A DNA stretch of 64,000 nucleotides from Straminergon stramineum. Taxonomy: Eukaryota > Streptophyta > Bryopsida > Hypnales > Calliergonaceae. Shown piece after piece: positions 44,312-58,372 of this stretch (the stretch's first letter is position 1; each line of letters starts with the position of its first letter). The translations under genes and the position numbers were made by a program. The stretch is from positions 35,593,001 to 35,657,000 of the forward strand of contig OY987265.1 of the NCBI GenBank assembly GCA_963920665.1. The letters run 5' to 3'. The notes below the pieces were generated by a model. The model made no database searches and was not told the DNA's origin. It worked only from the letters and a program-made list of their open reading frames with translations.

Positions 44312-46505
44312 GTTGTCCTCTTCACTTTCATTAGAGTCACGGGCTTGCAAAATTGTGGTCCTCTGGAGACATGATCCTACAACCTGTGCACTCAGCCGGG
44401 TCCGATGGTCCAAGCTAGGGATTGTGTCAGGCCGCATCAACTGGGCCCACTTTCGTGGGCATGATTTAACGTCCAGCATCCACAATTTTCGATCCTAGTT
44501 GATTCTCCCAATCGCTACCTTATCTTGTACCCTTGAGCACCACCACGCCCTACCTTGCTAAGTGAAACAACAACACATAGCACCACACACAATCCACAAA
44601 CTACAACACCAGTCCTGCTCTAGAAAAAGAAATCTTAGAAATTGTTGTTCATCATTCTGCACCTCTCTTGAATTATTTGTAGGTTCTTTATAAAATTGGT
44701 TGAGATTGTACCCTATGTACTTGTAGTTATAAATGTTCAATGTATAGACCAAGAATTCAATTTGCCAATGTTCAGTTTATCAAAAAAAATTCCATTTGTA
44801 TGCAGTTGCAAAATGGAAGCAAATATTGTGATTGACAATGAAGCTTTTTATGAATGTTCATGGACCCATCCTTCCACAGTGAAGCTATGTCTTGCAAAAA
44901 TAGAAACAAAAGACTTCTGGAAACAAAAGTGGATTTTCAATATGATTTTTGAGAAATATTTAGTAATTCATATCCATATGGAAAGAATTTTGTTCCATCA
45001 GGCATGAAGATGACAAAACTCTACACAACCAATTTTTTTATGTTAGTATATTTGGTGTAACAAATTGATATCTAGCATCAATTACATTAGTCTTAAAATT
45101 CATTTTGTGACTAATCTACCAAAACATGAAATTAAAAAAAAATGATTTGGAACCATCACCTGGAATGAACATGAACTCAATCATGTATACCTATCATTCT
45201 TGCCAAACTGAAGTATTGCCATGTGAAATTACAATGAGCCAGTTCTATGGAATAATCATGAATCCAATCATGTAGGGCTTCTTATTCACAATTGGAACTT
45301 CTAACATACATCGGCATTGTATTGTATATAGGTTAAGGAATCCCAAGTCACTAAATGGCACCTCTAAAGAAGGGGTTTTATAAGACCATTTGGATTTATA
45401 CCTCTAGTGGAAGCAATGCAAATGGTGTTTTAAAATAGTATTGATTCAATTGCTTTGATGTGCAATGGCATACTATTTAGTGATTAATGTCGTTCCAACA
45501 AAATCTGTCACATTGTCAATTTATTGATGTAGAACCACTAATTATTTTGATGCATTCATACTACATTTGAGAACCTCCCAATATTCATTCAACAAGCAAT
45601 TCATACCAACTTATAGAAATGTAATAGTAACAATTGGATACTATATTGTCATAGTTATTTTACAAGTTTCCATGTTGATTTTCACAAAATTCAAATTCAA
45701 CGTACTTAGCATTGTTCTAAGATTCAATACTTGAGAAGAGCATGGTCAATTCAATAGTGCCTAAAAATTGGCAACAAGTTTTTGCTTACACAAATACATT
45801 TACAAAAATGTTTAGACTATACAATGTTTCACTATGTTGTATTAGTTTGTATGTCAACTATATATCAAGAAAAGAACTCTTGAAGTACAATCCACTATAA
45901 AATCACATCTCAAGAGAATCACTATCTGATCCACTACTAACCATGAACTAGTGAAGGAAGATCAATGATCTTTACAAGCTTCAGAAAAGGAGCACACTCC
46001 TCCAAATGTTCTTACGATTTCCTTATTTTTGCTTTGTGCTCCATGTAGACCCCTTCTCTCAAATTATGATTTGCCATTGCCCACTCCATCTACAAAGCAA
46101 TACAATATTATATCAGATGAATCAGCAAAGCAAAAAAAAACACAACAAATATGAGGGAGAGCAAGAGAGGACACTTATGCGCACAAGGCAAAGAATAAGT
46201 ATTGGTGTTGAAGATCATGAAATCAATGGTGTTTCACACGAAATGTATTTAGGCTATTATCGGCGCTACTATAGGACTAACCTTCCTAGCAATGCACTGC
46301 ATTACAAAAGAGAAACTCCAAAGCAAATCTAAAATGTTCCAAATTGTAAGTACATCCATAGGTACAACAGAGATCAATCACTACTTCAGCTCTATGAACT
46401 AGTAGCTGAGTAGTCCAATAAAATCACATTTCAAAGTCAATGACTTGGTCTAGACAACACTATAAATAAGCCAATTTAGAGAGGTATTGGCGGAGGGAAA
46501 CTTAC
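44312..46505. other. Spacer, no supported gene
   Basis: An open frame at 44696-45007 has no recognisable motif. Downstream exons of the secreted-protein gene that starts at 47148 could lie in 46.0-46.5 kb, but I found none that I can support. Confidence 0.4.
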
Positions 46506-46781
46506 ATCACAGAAGCTCACATTCGTGCAAATGAATCGGTTGTAGACTTCACTATATGTTATGTTCACCGTCACAATATGTTCTACCCATTCCTGAAGGC
46601 TTGCCTTCTATCTACGACAGCCGTTGGAGCTACCATTTCGATTGATTGTCCAACGGAATTTAGACGCACTCGAGGGTCCACACGAAGTATTAACAAATAT
46701 TGATAAGACACAAACGCCATCCTCCAAGTTACTAAAAGAGGCTTGTCGATTGATACACTCTTGTAGGAGAGATTGATCCAA
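46506..46781 (-). pseudogene. Secreted cysteine-containing plant protein, exon 2 (frameshifted)
   Basis: Follows a TGTGCAG acceptor and joins in phase 0 to exon 1, giving CKLDQSLLQECINRQASFSN, then LEDGVCVLSIFVNTSCGPSS, then KFRWTI. The frame then shifts. APTAVVDRRQAF appears in a second frame and VTVNITYSEVYNRFICTNVS, then FCD, in a third. It ends at an ideal GAT|GTAAGT donor (46506/46505). The pattern C-x-L-D ... C ... F-S-x-L-x-D-G ... V-N ... W-T-I-(D) ... APTA is one I know from long extracellular plant membrane proteins whose function I cannot name. Two frameshifts imply decay or assembly error. Confidence 0.55.
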
Positions 46782-46913
46782 CTGCACATTGAAAACACCA
46801 TGATTAGATTTTATAACCAAAATTACCAATCTAAAGCTCTTTAAATCTTTGATTACTGATGATCTAACCTTGCGACTAAATACAAATTTTCTATACACTT
46901 TGGTGTTGCTCAC

Positions 46914-47148
46914 CTTGCATTTGAATGAACAGTTATTTTGTACAGCACAAAGATTGATGCCATTTCCGTCCACATCATTGAATCTGAAAGTCGCATTTGT
47001 TCTAGAAGACTTGTTAGACGGTGTATCTATGTAAACAAACCTCACAAGAGTAGTGCATCCTTGAACAGAAACGACCTTGAGAAGAAGAATTGCTACAACG
47101 AAGCAAAAGCTCACATTGTCAAGAGTCGTCCTTGCCAGGATCGTCATT
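46914..47148 (-). pseudogene. Secreted cysteine-containing plant protein, exon 1
   Basis: ATG at 47146-47148. A signal-peptide-like start (MTILARTTLDNVSFCFVVAI, LLLKVVSVQG) is followed by CTTLVRFVYIDTPSNKSSRT, NATFRFNDVDGNGINLC and NNCSFKCK. It closes at an AAG|GTGAGC donor (46914/46913). The 132-bp intron has normal borders. This exon is intact. It is grouped as a pseudogene because its partner exon is frameshifted. Confidence 0.55.
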
Positions 47149-48947
47149 TGGTAACAACGGTCCTCGCATGCTTCTCTAGTCCATCTCGTATAATTCTTGC
47201 CCATGAACTCTTATCTCCCAGTGACTCTTGCAACTTTTATGAGCCGGGGAAGCTGAAAGAGATTACACAAAGAAGGAACTAATATAATATATCTTGAATT
47301 TCAACTCCGCCTTGGAAAAAATCAAATAATTCAAAGAGCAAGGGAATATCTCTACTTGTAAATTTAATTCTGCGCTCTTCACCTATATACTCATAAAAAA
47401 ATTTGCAACCAATTTTTAACCTAATCATAGGCTTACTTTGATTGATATGTACTAATAGTACTAAGTAATCTAGGCTTGAGAATGTAAATTAAATCTTAGT
47501 CTATAACCTTGGAGACAAGCTACACATACACTATCTACAACACATGAACCACGATTTTGAAACGTCTACCACATACCACGTCCAGCTCGACTACTAGTTC
47601 ATTTTGAGAAATGAAGATTCAAATTCCATCTATGAGGGTCAACTGCAAAGGAATGGGCTTAATACTATACTACACTTTCAACCTCTTCACTAATCTACAA
47701 AATTTCTCAACCGATTTTAGATTTGAAATAGGCTAACTATGACTTGCACTTACCGCATTCAATGATGAAGAAGCACAAATGTCAATAAATTCTCTGTAAT
47801 TTGAGAGACGAGGTGCAAATTCACTATCTTAATTCAACAAGAAAACCACAATTTCTAAAGGTCACCTACCATCTCAAGCTTGATTGCTTGAAATGTCAAA
47901 GAAATCAAAATTCAATTTCTACCTCTACATTCCAAAAGAAACACGCCATAACTGACACCAATTTTGGCCTCTATGAATCACCCCTACAATGAAAACTCCA
48001 GTAGGAAACACGAATGTATTGGTTCCATCACTACAACTTAAGTAGTCTACTAGTTGATTCCAAGCTCCGTGTCCAATATTTACAAGTATAATGGTCATTT
48101 ATCAACACAAGTCCTTATCATTGTGTTTAGAGAGTGCAGGTGTAACGTAGAGGATACTATTTGCACTCTTTTGGTAGTTTATCCAACCTGGGAATTTGAA
48201 TTGTGATCAGTTTTGGGTGAACACTATTGAGCTGTGGATGGATCACATTAATTTGGTCCAAGAGCCAAATCTTTCTTGAGACCTAATTCATCTCACTCAA
48301 TGTACGATGATTTCTCATGCAATCATTCAATGGAGGGTTGTAGACAAATCCATTTCTATTCAACCTAAACACATTATTGAACCTAACTTATTATAATAAT
48401 TTTTGCATATTTAAAAAAAATATCAATCAATGCATGAACAACATCATGTAATTGAATGAATGTTGCTTAAAATGTATTGAATTAGTACATGAATAATGTT
48501 GAATCAATATTACTAAAGAATGATTGGTGATTTAACATAGAAACATAGTTGATACAATGTTGTATCTTGAATACTTGTCTATAAAGCAATGAAACAATTT
48601 GAATAAACTTAGTATTGACTTGGAAATGGAAGAAAAATCACACTATTTTGATGTTACCACAATGCCAATTGTTTGATAAGTGCAAAGACAAGATTGCATC
48701 ATTTAGCATTGAATTATTATTGCTTCAATGGGCATTGCATAAGTAATGACACAATGCCAAAAGATACATTAGATTAGCATTGAACTCTATTTTAATTGAA
48801 CCAACAATGAATAAGTGTTAATTCCATGGGAAGGAGGGCAAAATCCAGATGTAACAAAGAAAATAGTAAAAAATCCAACAAATTATGTAGAATTGTAGTG
48901 CACCAGGCACCAGATAAGTTACTTGACTACCAACTGCTTCATGAGCT
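47149..48947. other. Spacer, no supported gene
   Basis: Only short open frames. The part after 48.2 kb has many short attgaat/tgaatgaatgtt motifs, with no clear repeat unit. Confidence 0.45.
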
Positions 48948-50160
48948 TTTTTTTTTTTTTTTAACATATGGCCTTCAAGGGCCGCAACAAGGACTGACCT
49001 GACACAGCCATGGTAAACCTGCTTTCTGAGCTTTCAATATACACATGGTTTGTCAGCAAATAAGACAACTCACTGACGTGTACCTACATGACCAACATAA
49101 AAATAAGAGATGACCGTAAAGTCGTAAAGTCAAGATGTGTTGTAAAATGTGAACCTCCAGATGGAGGCAGCCCGACATGAACATCAAACAACCTTCTTTG
49201 ACCCTGCAAGGAAAGCCACAGGTCTCTGAGTGCTTGGACCGTCTGAAGGAGACCGACCTTGATACCACCACTGAGTAACTTAATGATTCCCACCACTGAG
49301 GATCTGGAGCAGGACTTCACCTGAGTGGAGGTACAAGTGGATTCCATTGTCATCAGTGCATTTGCAACTCCAAGCAAAGGGTTGGTCCAAGAGTAACTTA
49401 AGTCTGAGTCTTTGGTGCAAAGACTTCCTGCTCTTCACTGCCACATGATCAACCACTCTCATTGGTGAAAATCTCAAATATAGGCCAGGTAGCCCGAATC
49501 AGCTCACAAAGGAAATAGTCCTTCATAATTATTAAGTTACGGCTTCACAACTCTCTCTCTCCTATCACTTTCATTGCCTTGGGGAAAAGAGGAGGGTCTA
49601 GAGTCATAAACCCCATTCTCCACCACAATCTCAGAGAGCCGTACATCTCCAAGATCTGACGGTCCTGAATGTTTAGGCTGGAAGAGAGAGGGTTATGTTT
49701 GATAACTGTCTAAAGCCTCTGGCCCTCAACCAGTTATCAATCACAACAACGCACCAACTATTGAACCATCTCAATAACGCTTGTGCAAAAATGAAACAGA
49801 CAAATCCAGCTGCTCTAATATTAATTACGGAGTACTGTACAGCCTATTGTCCTATATCCCCATTGGATAAGTCATATAAACAGCTGGAAATATTTAGGAT
49901 CATAAAACTGAGGTCTTCAACAGCAATCCGACAATGGAGATATAAGGGAGCCGACCCCTTACTAATCACAGACCCCATCTGGCAACGTAGGGTGGAGTAA
50001 TTCCAATCAGCAGCAGATTAGCAACAATTAATGCTGGCACAGTTCCCGGGCAGTTCATGGTGCATTACAATTGGCTACAAGACTCTCAAATTTGGACCCA
50101 GCCCTTCTTGCATTTTGCAACCAGCCCTTGGTCGAAAAGAGGAAGATCTATATGGCCAAT
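48948..50160 (-). other. Possible retrocopy or retroelement with poly(A) tail
   Basis: A run of about 15 T at 48948-48962 marks a poly(A) tail on the minus strand. The roughly 1.2 kb to its right is richer in GC than its surroundings, with protein-like but unrecognised minus-strand frames (LLDQPFAWSCKCTDDNGIHL, LLQTVQALRDLWLSLQGQRR). A processed pseudogene or LINE/SINE fragment would fit. I see no target duplication. Confidence 0.3.
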
Positions 50161-53100
50161 ATCGGTAGAACAGAATCTTAAGCTTAAAAATTCGTAGTAA
50201 TTATTTTGTGAGGAAAAAAAATCTGAAAAATTATGGAAACCTTATGAACTCTATTTCTTCTCATGGGAAAAATTTCCCCACTGTTGAAACCTCCCTTGCA
50301 GTATGTGTATCTACTTAAGTGGTTAGAAAGAGGTCGGCTCCCTTACTAGTTTTAATCCCCTCTCTGAACTAAAATATTACCACAAATCCTTCAAAACAAA
50401 ATCATACTGTTCATGGGGTTAGGTCAATGGGATTGCTAGAACATGAGATTGAAGATATAATCACTGAAGTACTAACACAATGAGAAAATCAAGGGCCTAA
50501 AGGTAGGTCGGACACCTCACAATACAAAACCCTCTATAACATTCAATGAAGGTAAGAATGTTTAGAAATCCACTATTGTTAATGAATACAATGGGAATCC
50601 TTTTATGATTTCTAAGTATAGGCTAACCCATATTTGCAATTTTCTTAATTTTAACAACTCCACTAGAAGAAATGTGTGTATTTTTTTACGCATTTTTTGT
50701 GACATCCACTTATTTTTATGTTACGTTGGATGTTACAATTATGTCTTGATGTCATGCATGATGTTATTGTTGACATAAACATAAGTAAACATCATAAAAT
50801 ATGTGTAGTAAGACACAAGGGGTTCTTCTAATGCATTGTCTCAAGATTATCTAAGTGTAACCTCTTCCAATTCTACTTGGTTTTGGGGACTTGGTAGCAA
50901 TTTTAGAGTTCATTTTGTTTCAAAAGAGTCAATTGTAGTGAGTTCAAAAGCAAGAGTAGGGTGGTTGTAAGAAAGACCAACCATTTTTTGTAGGATTTTG
51001 CCAACATAGTAGTTTGTGGGCTCAGTACTAGGAGTACTACAAGTACTATGAAACAAAACAATCTTAGCCATTGAAGTGAAAAATCAACAGCTTAAAGTAT
51101 TGTTTCGAATACTATGACTACTAGTAAGTACTGAAGTAGTACTATCTGGAAAAAAAGACAATTTATCATAGGAAATAATTACAATGAGGTGTAAATTAAT
51201 TATAATAGAAAACTATAAACAAAAAAAATTCAAAATTGGCAATTTGTGAAGACTTGTCGACTTGATGGTGATCAGATTTCTTCATAAAAATGAAGTTAGA
51301 CTATCATCAATGTTTAGAAGTGCACGTGCAATGGAGCCCTATTTGCACAAATAAGGAGGCCATAAAAATCTAATACTAAAAACTCTTAAACCTGAAATTC
51401 TAACAAATTAGCATAATTGAATTTTAAATATAAAATAATTTTTTTAATTTCTAAAAGGTAAGGGATATGATTCCAATTAAGGGATCCATCTCTATTAAAA
51501 AATTTCAAATTCATCAAGTTCATCCTTCAAAAGTTATAGTGGATATATGACAACTTTGTTATTCTAAATGTGACACAAAATAGTATTGATCTTTCTTGCA
51601 ATCACCCCTTTCTATGTATTTGTGCTATTCATTAGCTTGTTAAAAGATTTATATCATCTTTTTGTAACCATATTTCATGTTCTGTTTGATTTTTGTTTAG
51701 TTTTTTTTTGTTTCTTGGACATTTTGTATGCTTTTTTTCATTTTGGCTTTGGTCCTTCATTGTAGATGTTTCATTATATAATTATATTCTATGCAATTGT
51801 GACCTCAAAGATCATGCATTATTGTCTTAATTTGTTCGCGTTTTTTCCTTTGGTTTGGTCATCCACTGTCTATACTTTACTCTATTACTTGTTTTCTTAG
51901 TTAGTTTTAAACTTCTTTTTTTGAAATTCTTAGGATGTTTTTTTACCCTATTTCTACGTTCATCTTATATGTCAATGTTAAACTACGATTTTATGGGGAA
52001 TGAAGATGGACTTGCTACTAGGTTTCACTTTGTTTCTTTTTGTACTTGTTCTTCTTCATGTGTGCATTTGGGAGTTCTTTTGTTGTAGTTGTTGTTCAAT
52101 GCTGCAAGAGCCAAGGATATTTATTGTTGGCATTGTTGTATTTTGTTTTGCTTGTAAATTTGTTTTGGGGGGATGCCATTGTGGTGAGCTATGCCTCATG
52201 CTATTGACCCTAAAACCATCTTAAAATCATTGGGGGTCCACCAGTTGTGAGCATGCAACAATTGAGTTCACCTTTAATTGTGGTTTTGTAGGGTGCCTTA
52301 TGTGTTGGTCTCAAATGGGTGGTGGGAATGTTGTGCAAATAGGATTTTTTTTGTAGATTGATGACATCCTTTGTGTCTCTCATGCATGTATATGTATAGT
52401 TATTTGCAAATAGAATGCAAATGGTTGGCACTTGTCTTTGATTTGTTGTTGAAGTCGATGTACAAGGACACCCCTTTTGATCCAAATTACATGATGTAAT
52501 TGAAGTTTGAGAACTTACACATGATAATCAAGGCATGTATGGTGTACACATGCTATGAAGCTTACTTTCTTTGAGGCGGAAAGTATGATGGCCTTATCTG
52601 GGTGACACTACAGGAGGACATTCTATAGCGTATACATAAAAATTGGCAATAGTCGAAGAAATTGCACGTCTTAGTTAAAAGAAGCCCAAGATAGTGACAC
52701 CAATAATTAAAGAAGTCACTAGGGAAACTAATTTTGTAAGAGTTGCAATGCTTGTGAAATTGATTGCAAGCACGACCTCAATTTTGATACTATATTCCTT
52801 TTGCACTTTTATTATGTGTGCTTGGCAAGGATGCTAGAGCCTTAGACTCCACATAGTATTATAATGTGTAGGCAATACTTATTGGGTTGAATGGTGGTAT
52901 TTGAATTGTTGTAAATCGTTTTTGTTAAATTTTTTTGAGTGGAGGTGTAAATGTTGGAGGGATTATGGTTAGAATGTGATGACTTTATAATGTAAGAGAG
53001 GTACTAAAGAAAGTAGTTGATCCCAAAGTGTTATATTTTTCTGGTGGGTGAACTACATGTGCTTCACTATTACTAGAGAAACTATGCTTTCTTTTAATGC

Positions 53101-56100
53101 AAGTGAATGTCTACCAAGCATGAGCTCATGATGCTTGTGAATGCCATCAAAGTAGCATCCATATGCTTCTTGTTTTTTTGAACAAATTCAATGCAAGGTA
53201 AGTGATGCAAATTCTAGAGTCCTAAAACCACAATATGTTGTTTTCATGTCTTGTTGTGTTTGTTTCTTAAAATTGTGAATGTCAACAAGGTTTAGTCCTT
53301 ATGCATTTTGATGTTCAATTCATTTTCATTGCAAGTGTAGTAAGAGGAAAAACTTTAAAAGTAATATACCCTACCCAAAAAAATTAATAAGAGTTTTAGA
53401 ACCAAGTACATAGTCTAAAATAATGTGCCAACTTAGAATTTTATGTAATAATAGGGTACAAGAATAATACCCCTTCTAAAAACACCGATTGAATGCATGT
53501 ATTTGGATAAATGATGCATAGTGCTACCTCCTAGCTTGGACCACTATTTACTTCTCAACCAATCACTACTTTGAGAATTAAAGAGGGCCTTGGCTTTGGC
53601 CTTGATGTAAAGTAGAAATTGGCCCTTTGATTATATATTTTTTGATTTGCAAACTCAATGGTGAGGGTCAACATGCAATGATGATAAATGGATTAAAGTT
53701 GGGAAAAATAATGTTCAAAGCAAACATCTAAAAATAAAAAATTTGTTTTTTCTATACAATTCTTTTGAAAAAGAAATATTCCAAAAATTTTGATGTCTAT
53801 TTTTAGAAATCTTTTACATTGACTATGACCATTAGATAGTAGATATTTTTGAAAGTTTTGTTCTAGCTATAAATGCACATAGACAAATAGTAGAATGATG
53901 AAAAGTTGGACAACTTGTCAATCTATTAGGGATTAAGGATTCATGGTTTTCTAAATGATTTATGAGGTTTTACTCCTTAATGACAAGATCCATTGCCAAT
54001 TGGTCAAACATCATGTCTAAGCTAAATGTAGCCTATTAAATTGTACTCAAATATCAATCCTAAATTTTTATTGCTTGAAACTATGAATTGTATATCTTCA
54101 TGAGAAATTTCAATTTATTTCATGAAAAATTGTAATTTTTATCATGTTTGTTGTAAATTTTGAAAATAAATAAGTAAAAATAGAAAAAATAATTCAAATT
54201 ATTTGAAATTCTCTCAAGAACTATTTCAATTTGCAATTCGTAATTTTTGCACTTGGCCAAGTGTATTGATTGTACGACAAAATAAGTGCGTTTTTCCAAT
54301 TTTTGGAAATATGGTATACCATTTGTAGAAGAGGTTCTAGGCTTTTTTTCCTTGTAAATTGTGCAATATAAACTTTCCATTTCTACCATGAATAGCACAC
54401 TAATATGCATGATTTGATCAATAACACATTCTAAATTTATAGGAGTTTGTACGTTTAGAATATGAAATCCATGAAAACCTCAATTATTAAAATATACAAT
54501 GCATATGTTATTCCTTTAGTTTACCTTAACCGTTCAAGACAATGAGACCAAGAATTACTTGAAATGATAACTTCATTGTTCACTATAGAAACAAACAATG
54601 CGCCCATTGGTCCAATAATCAAGCATTTTGGTGACTACTTGTCATGGGGGTTGTGTCCTTTAAAGATTAATCAACTACTGCAAACATTTGACAAGTCTAC
54701 AATTTATCATGACATTCTGAAAAAAAAATAGTCCATACAAGCCTTAATCCTTCTCAACATTACCCACAGAACTCAATACCATTTATTACAAGCATGCTTC
54801 CTTGCATTGATCTTGCCTGAAGCTAAGTTTCATTTGGTCCCTAAATTGCAACAAGCTTCTGTTTCAGAAATGCAACTCACATCCTACTCAAATCTGAGTA
54901 TTTTTTCCTGACAAGACCGACATCTTTCTTGGACATTTTGACAGTACATGACCTCAATCTAGTTTCTTTCAAGTGAGATCTCCACTATTGATGCAATGGA
55001 AGTTTGCTTTGCTCTCTTAAATGTTGTCTTAGAACTCTAAAAAACTCCGCCAGGGATTGGTTCCCTTGGTCCGCTGTACGTTTTCTTCTATCAATGGAAT
55101 TTGTCTATGTGTTTTAATAATAAAAAAAATCTGAATAGTTTTTAGCAACAAATCAATCGCTTTAGGATTACTTCCAGACCTCCGTAAAACCTTTGTCTAG
55201 TCTCGAAATTGATTTTAAAGCGGAATTTGTTCCTCCTTTTTAAGGGCTGTACAGTATTTTATGAGCGATTCTTCTTGAACTGTTTTTTTTGCCTTGTGAG
55301 AAGTTTTCATGGATTGAAGCCCCCTTTTTGTGTAGTGAAACTGATTGTGTTATCAGAAGGTTGGTGAGGTGAAAATTTATACAGTCAACATTATCTAAGT
55401 GCGAGTTTGTGGCAAAATCCACGGGACCAACCAGAGAAAGGGTTTGCAAGAACACATGAGAGAACAAACCTGAAATCAACACCGCCAAACACATGAGCCA
55501 AACAAAAGAGCCTATCGAGACGAAGAACGCCTATCACAATATTTTCAAGATGCAAGATTCACTCACGGTATCCCAGAATGACACCCTAAGTTTTGTTGAA
55601 ATGCTTGTTCCAATGCTACCAAAAACCCACCAAGTGGAAAGCAATCTAATGCAAGGAACCATGCTAAACTTACACTTCAGGGCACATAAAGGAGATCACC
55701 CATTTCTGATCAGCCTCCCATTTTTGTAGTTTAGGCTACCCCATTTCCGATCAAGTGAATTGTAGGCGACAACTCATGCATCGCAGGACCCCAGGGACAA
55801 CAAAAATGTCCTGGAAGTGTACATTGAAAACTTATATGATCACAATATGTACATTGGAAGCCTTACATTGATTTTGGAACCATCCTATGGTTGGAAATAG
55901 GTTTGCCTACATATCGAGAATGGGACAAATAGAATCTTCACGAAAAAAATTTGTGATAATTTTGCTTTTAAGGGGAAGAATTTAGGAAATTATGAAACCT
56001 CCTAAAATATAAAGTATTTTTCTACAAGAAGAAATTTTTTCCTGAACTTTACCCATGCTACAGATAGACTAGATTGCTTAAGTGATCAGAAATGGGTGAT

Positions 56101-58159
56101 CATCCTGATACTTCACTGCCGTGAGGATCCAAGAGCAAAGAGACATCGTTTCTCTTGCTTTCAAGACACTCTCTAGCGACAAAATGACATAGCACATAAG
56201 TAATCCAAAAACAAGAACAACCTCACATATATGAGAGCAGTGCCTCAATGTATCCTCTTTGTATGTACACACTCAGACGGCAAAACTTTGAAGGCGCAAT
56301 AGCTCTTGAATTGCCAACAAACAGAAAGCAGATGTAGAGGAGAAAGAGTATAAAAGTTGGAGAGGCTGAGGTTTGAGGACTAAGATGATGGGTGTTGCTA
56401 GAGGAGGACTAACTATAACCCTAATTCTAAAGGTATGTTCGCACTTGGCATTATGAAAGAATGGCTCTTAAGAAATAAGAGCCCTGTAAAATACTTGGTA
56501 GGACCCTTCTTGCTGAGTCGGCTTGGGGGATAATACTTCCATACAATGTGAGCATATATTAGCTTCTAGGTGTTCATACCTGAGGGGACTGTTACCAATG
56601 CCCCTCCCCCTCTCTCGCCTCAGTTTCAACAGAAATTTGTTGCTTCTTGTTCTAAGAAGCTGCACTATAGAGTTTGTGAACAAATTTGGTCTTGCACTAA
56701 ACGAATTAGGTGTTGCACAAAAGCTCTTTCACAATTTCCATCTAGCGCCTTCAATTGTAGTTTGGTTGATTCTGTCTAGATTAGGGAGAGCTCACTGAGA
56801 CTGTAGAGGTTTGTTTTCAACAAAGTTGTGGGGCTTATTTCTTGCTGCCATGCATTGAATATCTTCAACCAAAGACTAAATTTTGAAACCAAGTACTTGG
56901 CAAGTACTCCCATGTCTGGTAATGGAAGCAAGGGTAATACTTGAAGTAGGTGAAATACTAAAGACGATCGAAATCCATTCCGTCTCTGAAAATCCACAGA
57001 TCCTTCTTGAAAACTTTACAACCCGATACATCAATCTGTTGAACCGAAGCTTTAGAAAATTCGACAAGAAAAGACAATGCGATTCAATGCAGGTTGCGAT
57101 CACAACTCCATCTATGAGCCAGGTGAGGCATGGTGCATCTCCTTTCTTTTCATTGAACTGGATATTGCATAGACTATTGCACTCTCAGTAAGAGCATTGC
57201 CACTGTTGCTCAGTATATTGGCTCGGCACGGTGGTTACTGAGCCTGGGAGTGATGTCACCCCCCACCGTAGATTCAGGGACACTGAATCCTAGACTGGTT
57301 TGCTTGAAAATATGGTTTGGCACGCCATCTTTCTATGTTAGTTTATATTTACTGAGTTGCAATTGTTGGGATCCTTGAAGAACAATTGTCAACTTTTGTC
57401 AGCTCCCTAAAACAAGCTCCTTGTCTCATAGCTCCCTGTGTTGCTTCCTAATTCTTTTCCTGTCACCTACTAACATGGCCAAACAATATGGCCCACCAAC
57501 ATCCTATTTTACATGAACAATAGCTAATAATCAGAGCATGATGTGGAGCCATGCCGTGAAAGAGTGGGGGAGCAAGATAGTGTTGGGTCTACATCTAGGA
57601 AATCAACACGGCACAACTCCTTTGCCGAGTCACATTTCTTGCGAAACGGTGGCAATGCTCTAAAGCATACCCAACAAAGATTCAACATTGAGAATTGAGT
57701 ATTCATTGATTTGGCAACCATCGATCTGCGATCACTCTTCAAGTCGCTGCAATGGATCGAGGTGGTCTACAGGAGCAACTTTTCCACCACTTTCGAAAAC
57801 CACTCTTTCGTAATGAGCCACGGTGACCCCATTAGCTAAGACCGCCCACAATTTTTTGAAGATTGAAAGTTATTTCTTAGGAGCCAGTGTTTAAAATAGT
57901 ATTCGTAAATAGTTGCCGCAGGAGCGCTCTTAAATGAGCCCCACATCACCACCCACGTAGGATTGGTGGTTACGAAACCGCTCGGGTGTGAATGCCCTTG
58001 CAATTAATAGCCCGTTCCTATCCAAATACCAGTTGCCTAACACCAGGTGAGAACGGACCATAAACTGCTATTCCGAGCACCTGAACGTCAAGAAGAGATT
58101 GTACACATGCAACGACTTGAGATGCCAGTTCAACGCGGAGCGATGAACTGGCATAAGAA
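50161..58159. other. Gene-poor spacer
   Basis: No gene is supported in 8 kb. A minus-strand frame at 55240-55494 begins with a hydrophobic stretch (MCLAVLISGLFSHVFLQTLS) and might be a signal peptide, but there is nothing else to support it. The 56.4-58.1 kb part is less AT-rich and may hold old retroelement DNA. Confidence 0.4.
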
Positions 58160-58372
58160 AAAAATTAGTACCCAGGCAGGTAGCCCCCATCCAAATGGGG
58201 ACCACCCAAGCAACCAGCCCCGGAACCCCACTTAGACAGGGACCATGCACCCAAACAACTAGCTCGTGATGTCCCACCTAGACAGAGACCTCCTAAACAA
58301 GTGTCACCCTTCGGATTCGAACCTTGGACCTCATAGGTATGGGTGAAGGATATGAGCCAATTCACCATAGAA
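58160..58372 (-). mobile_element. tRNA-derived SINE candidate
   Basis: The minus strand has an A-box-like TGGCTCATATCC and, 36 bases later, a perfect B box GGTTCGAATCC, the internal RNA polymerase III promoter. Downstream, three related units of about 43-45 bp follow (GGTCTCTGTCTAGGTGGGAC, GGTCCCTGTCTAAGTGGGGT, GGTCCCCATTTGGATGGGGG). The element ends in ACTAATTTTTTTC, a T-rich end. No intact tRNA cloverleaf is present. Confidence 0.6.

Noticed and set aside
44696..45007. 103-codon plus-strand open frame as a gene
   Set aside because: No motif, no conserved-looking composition and no splice context. It is within the length range expected by chance here.
58305..58350. Intact tRNA gene
   Set aside because: The B box is perfect but the A-to-B distance (36 bases) is short and no acceptor stem closes around it. 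A SINE fits better.
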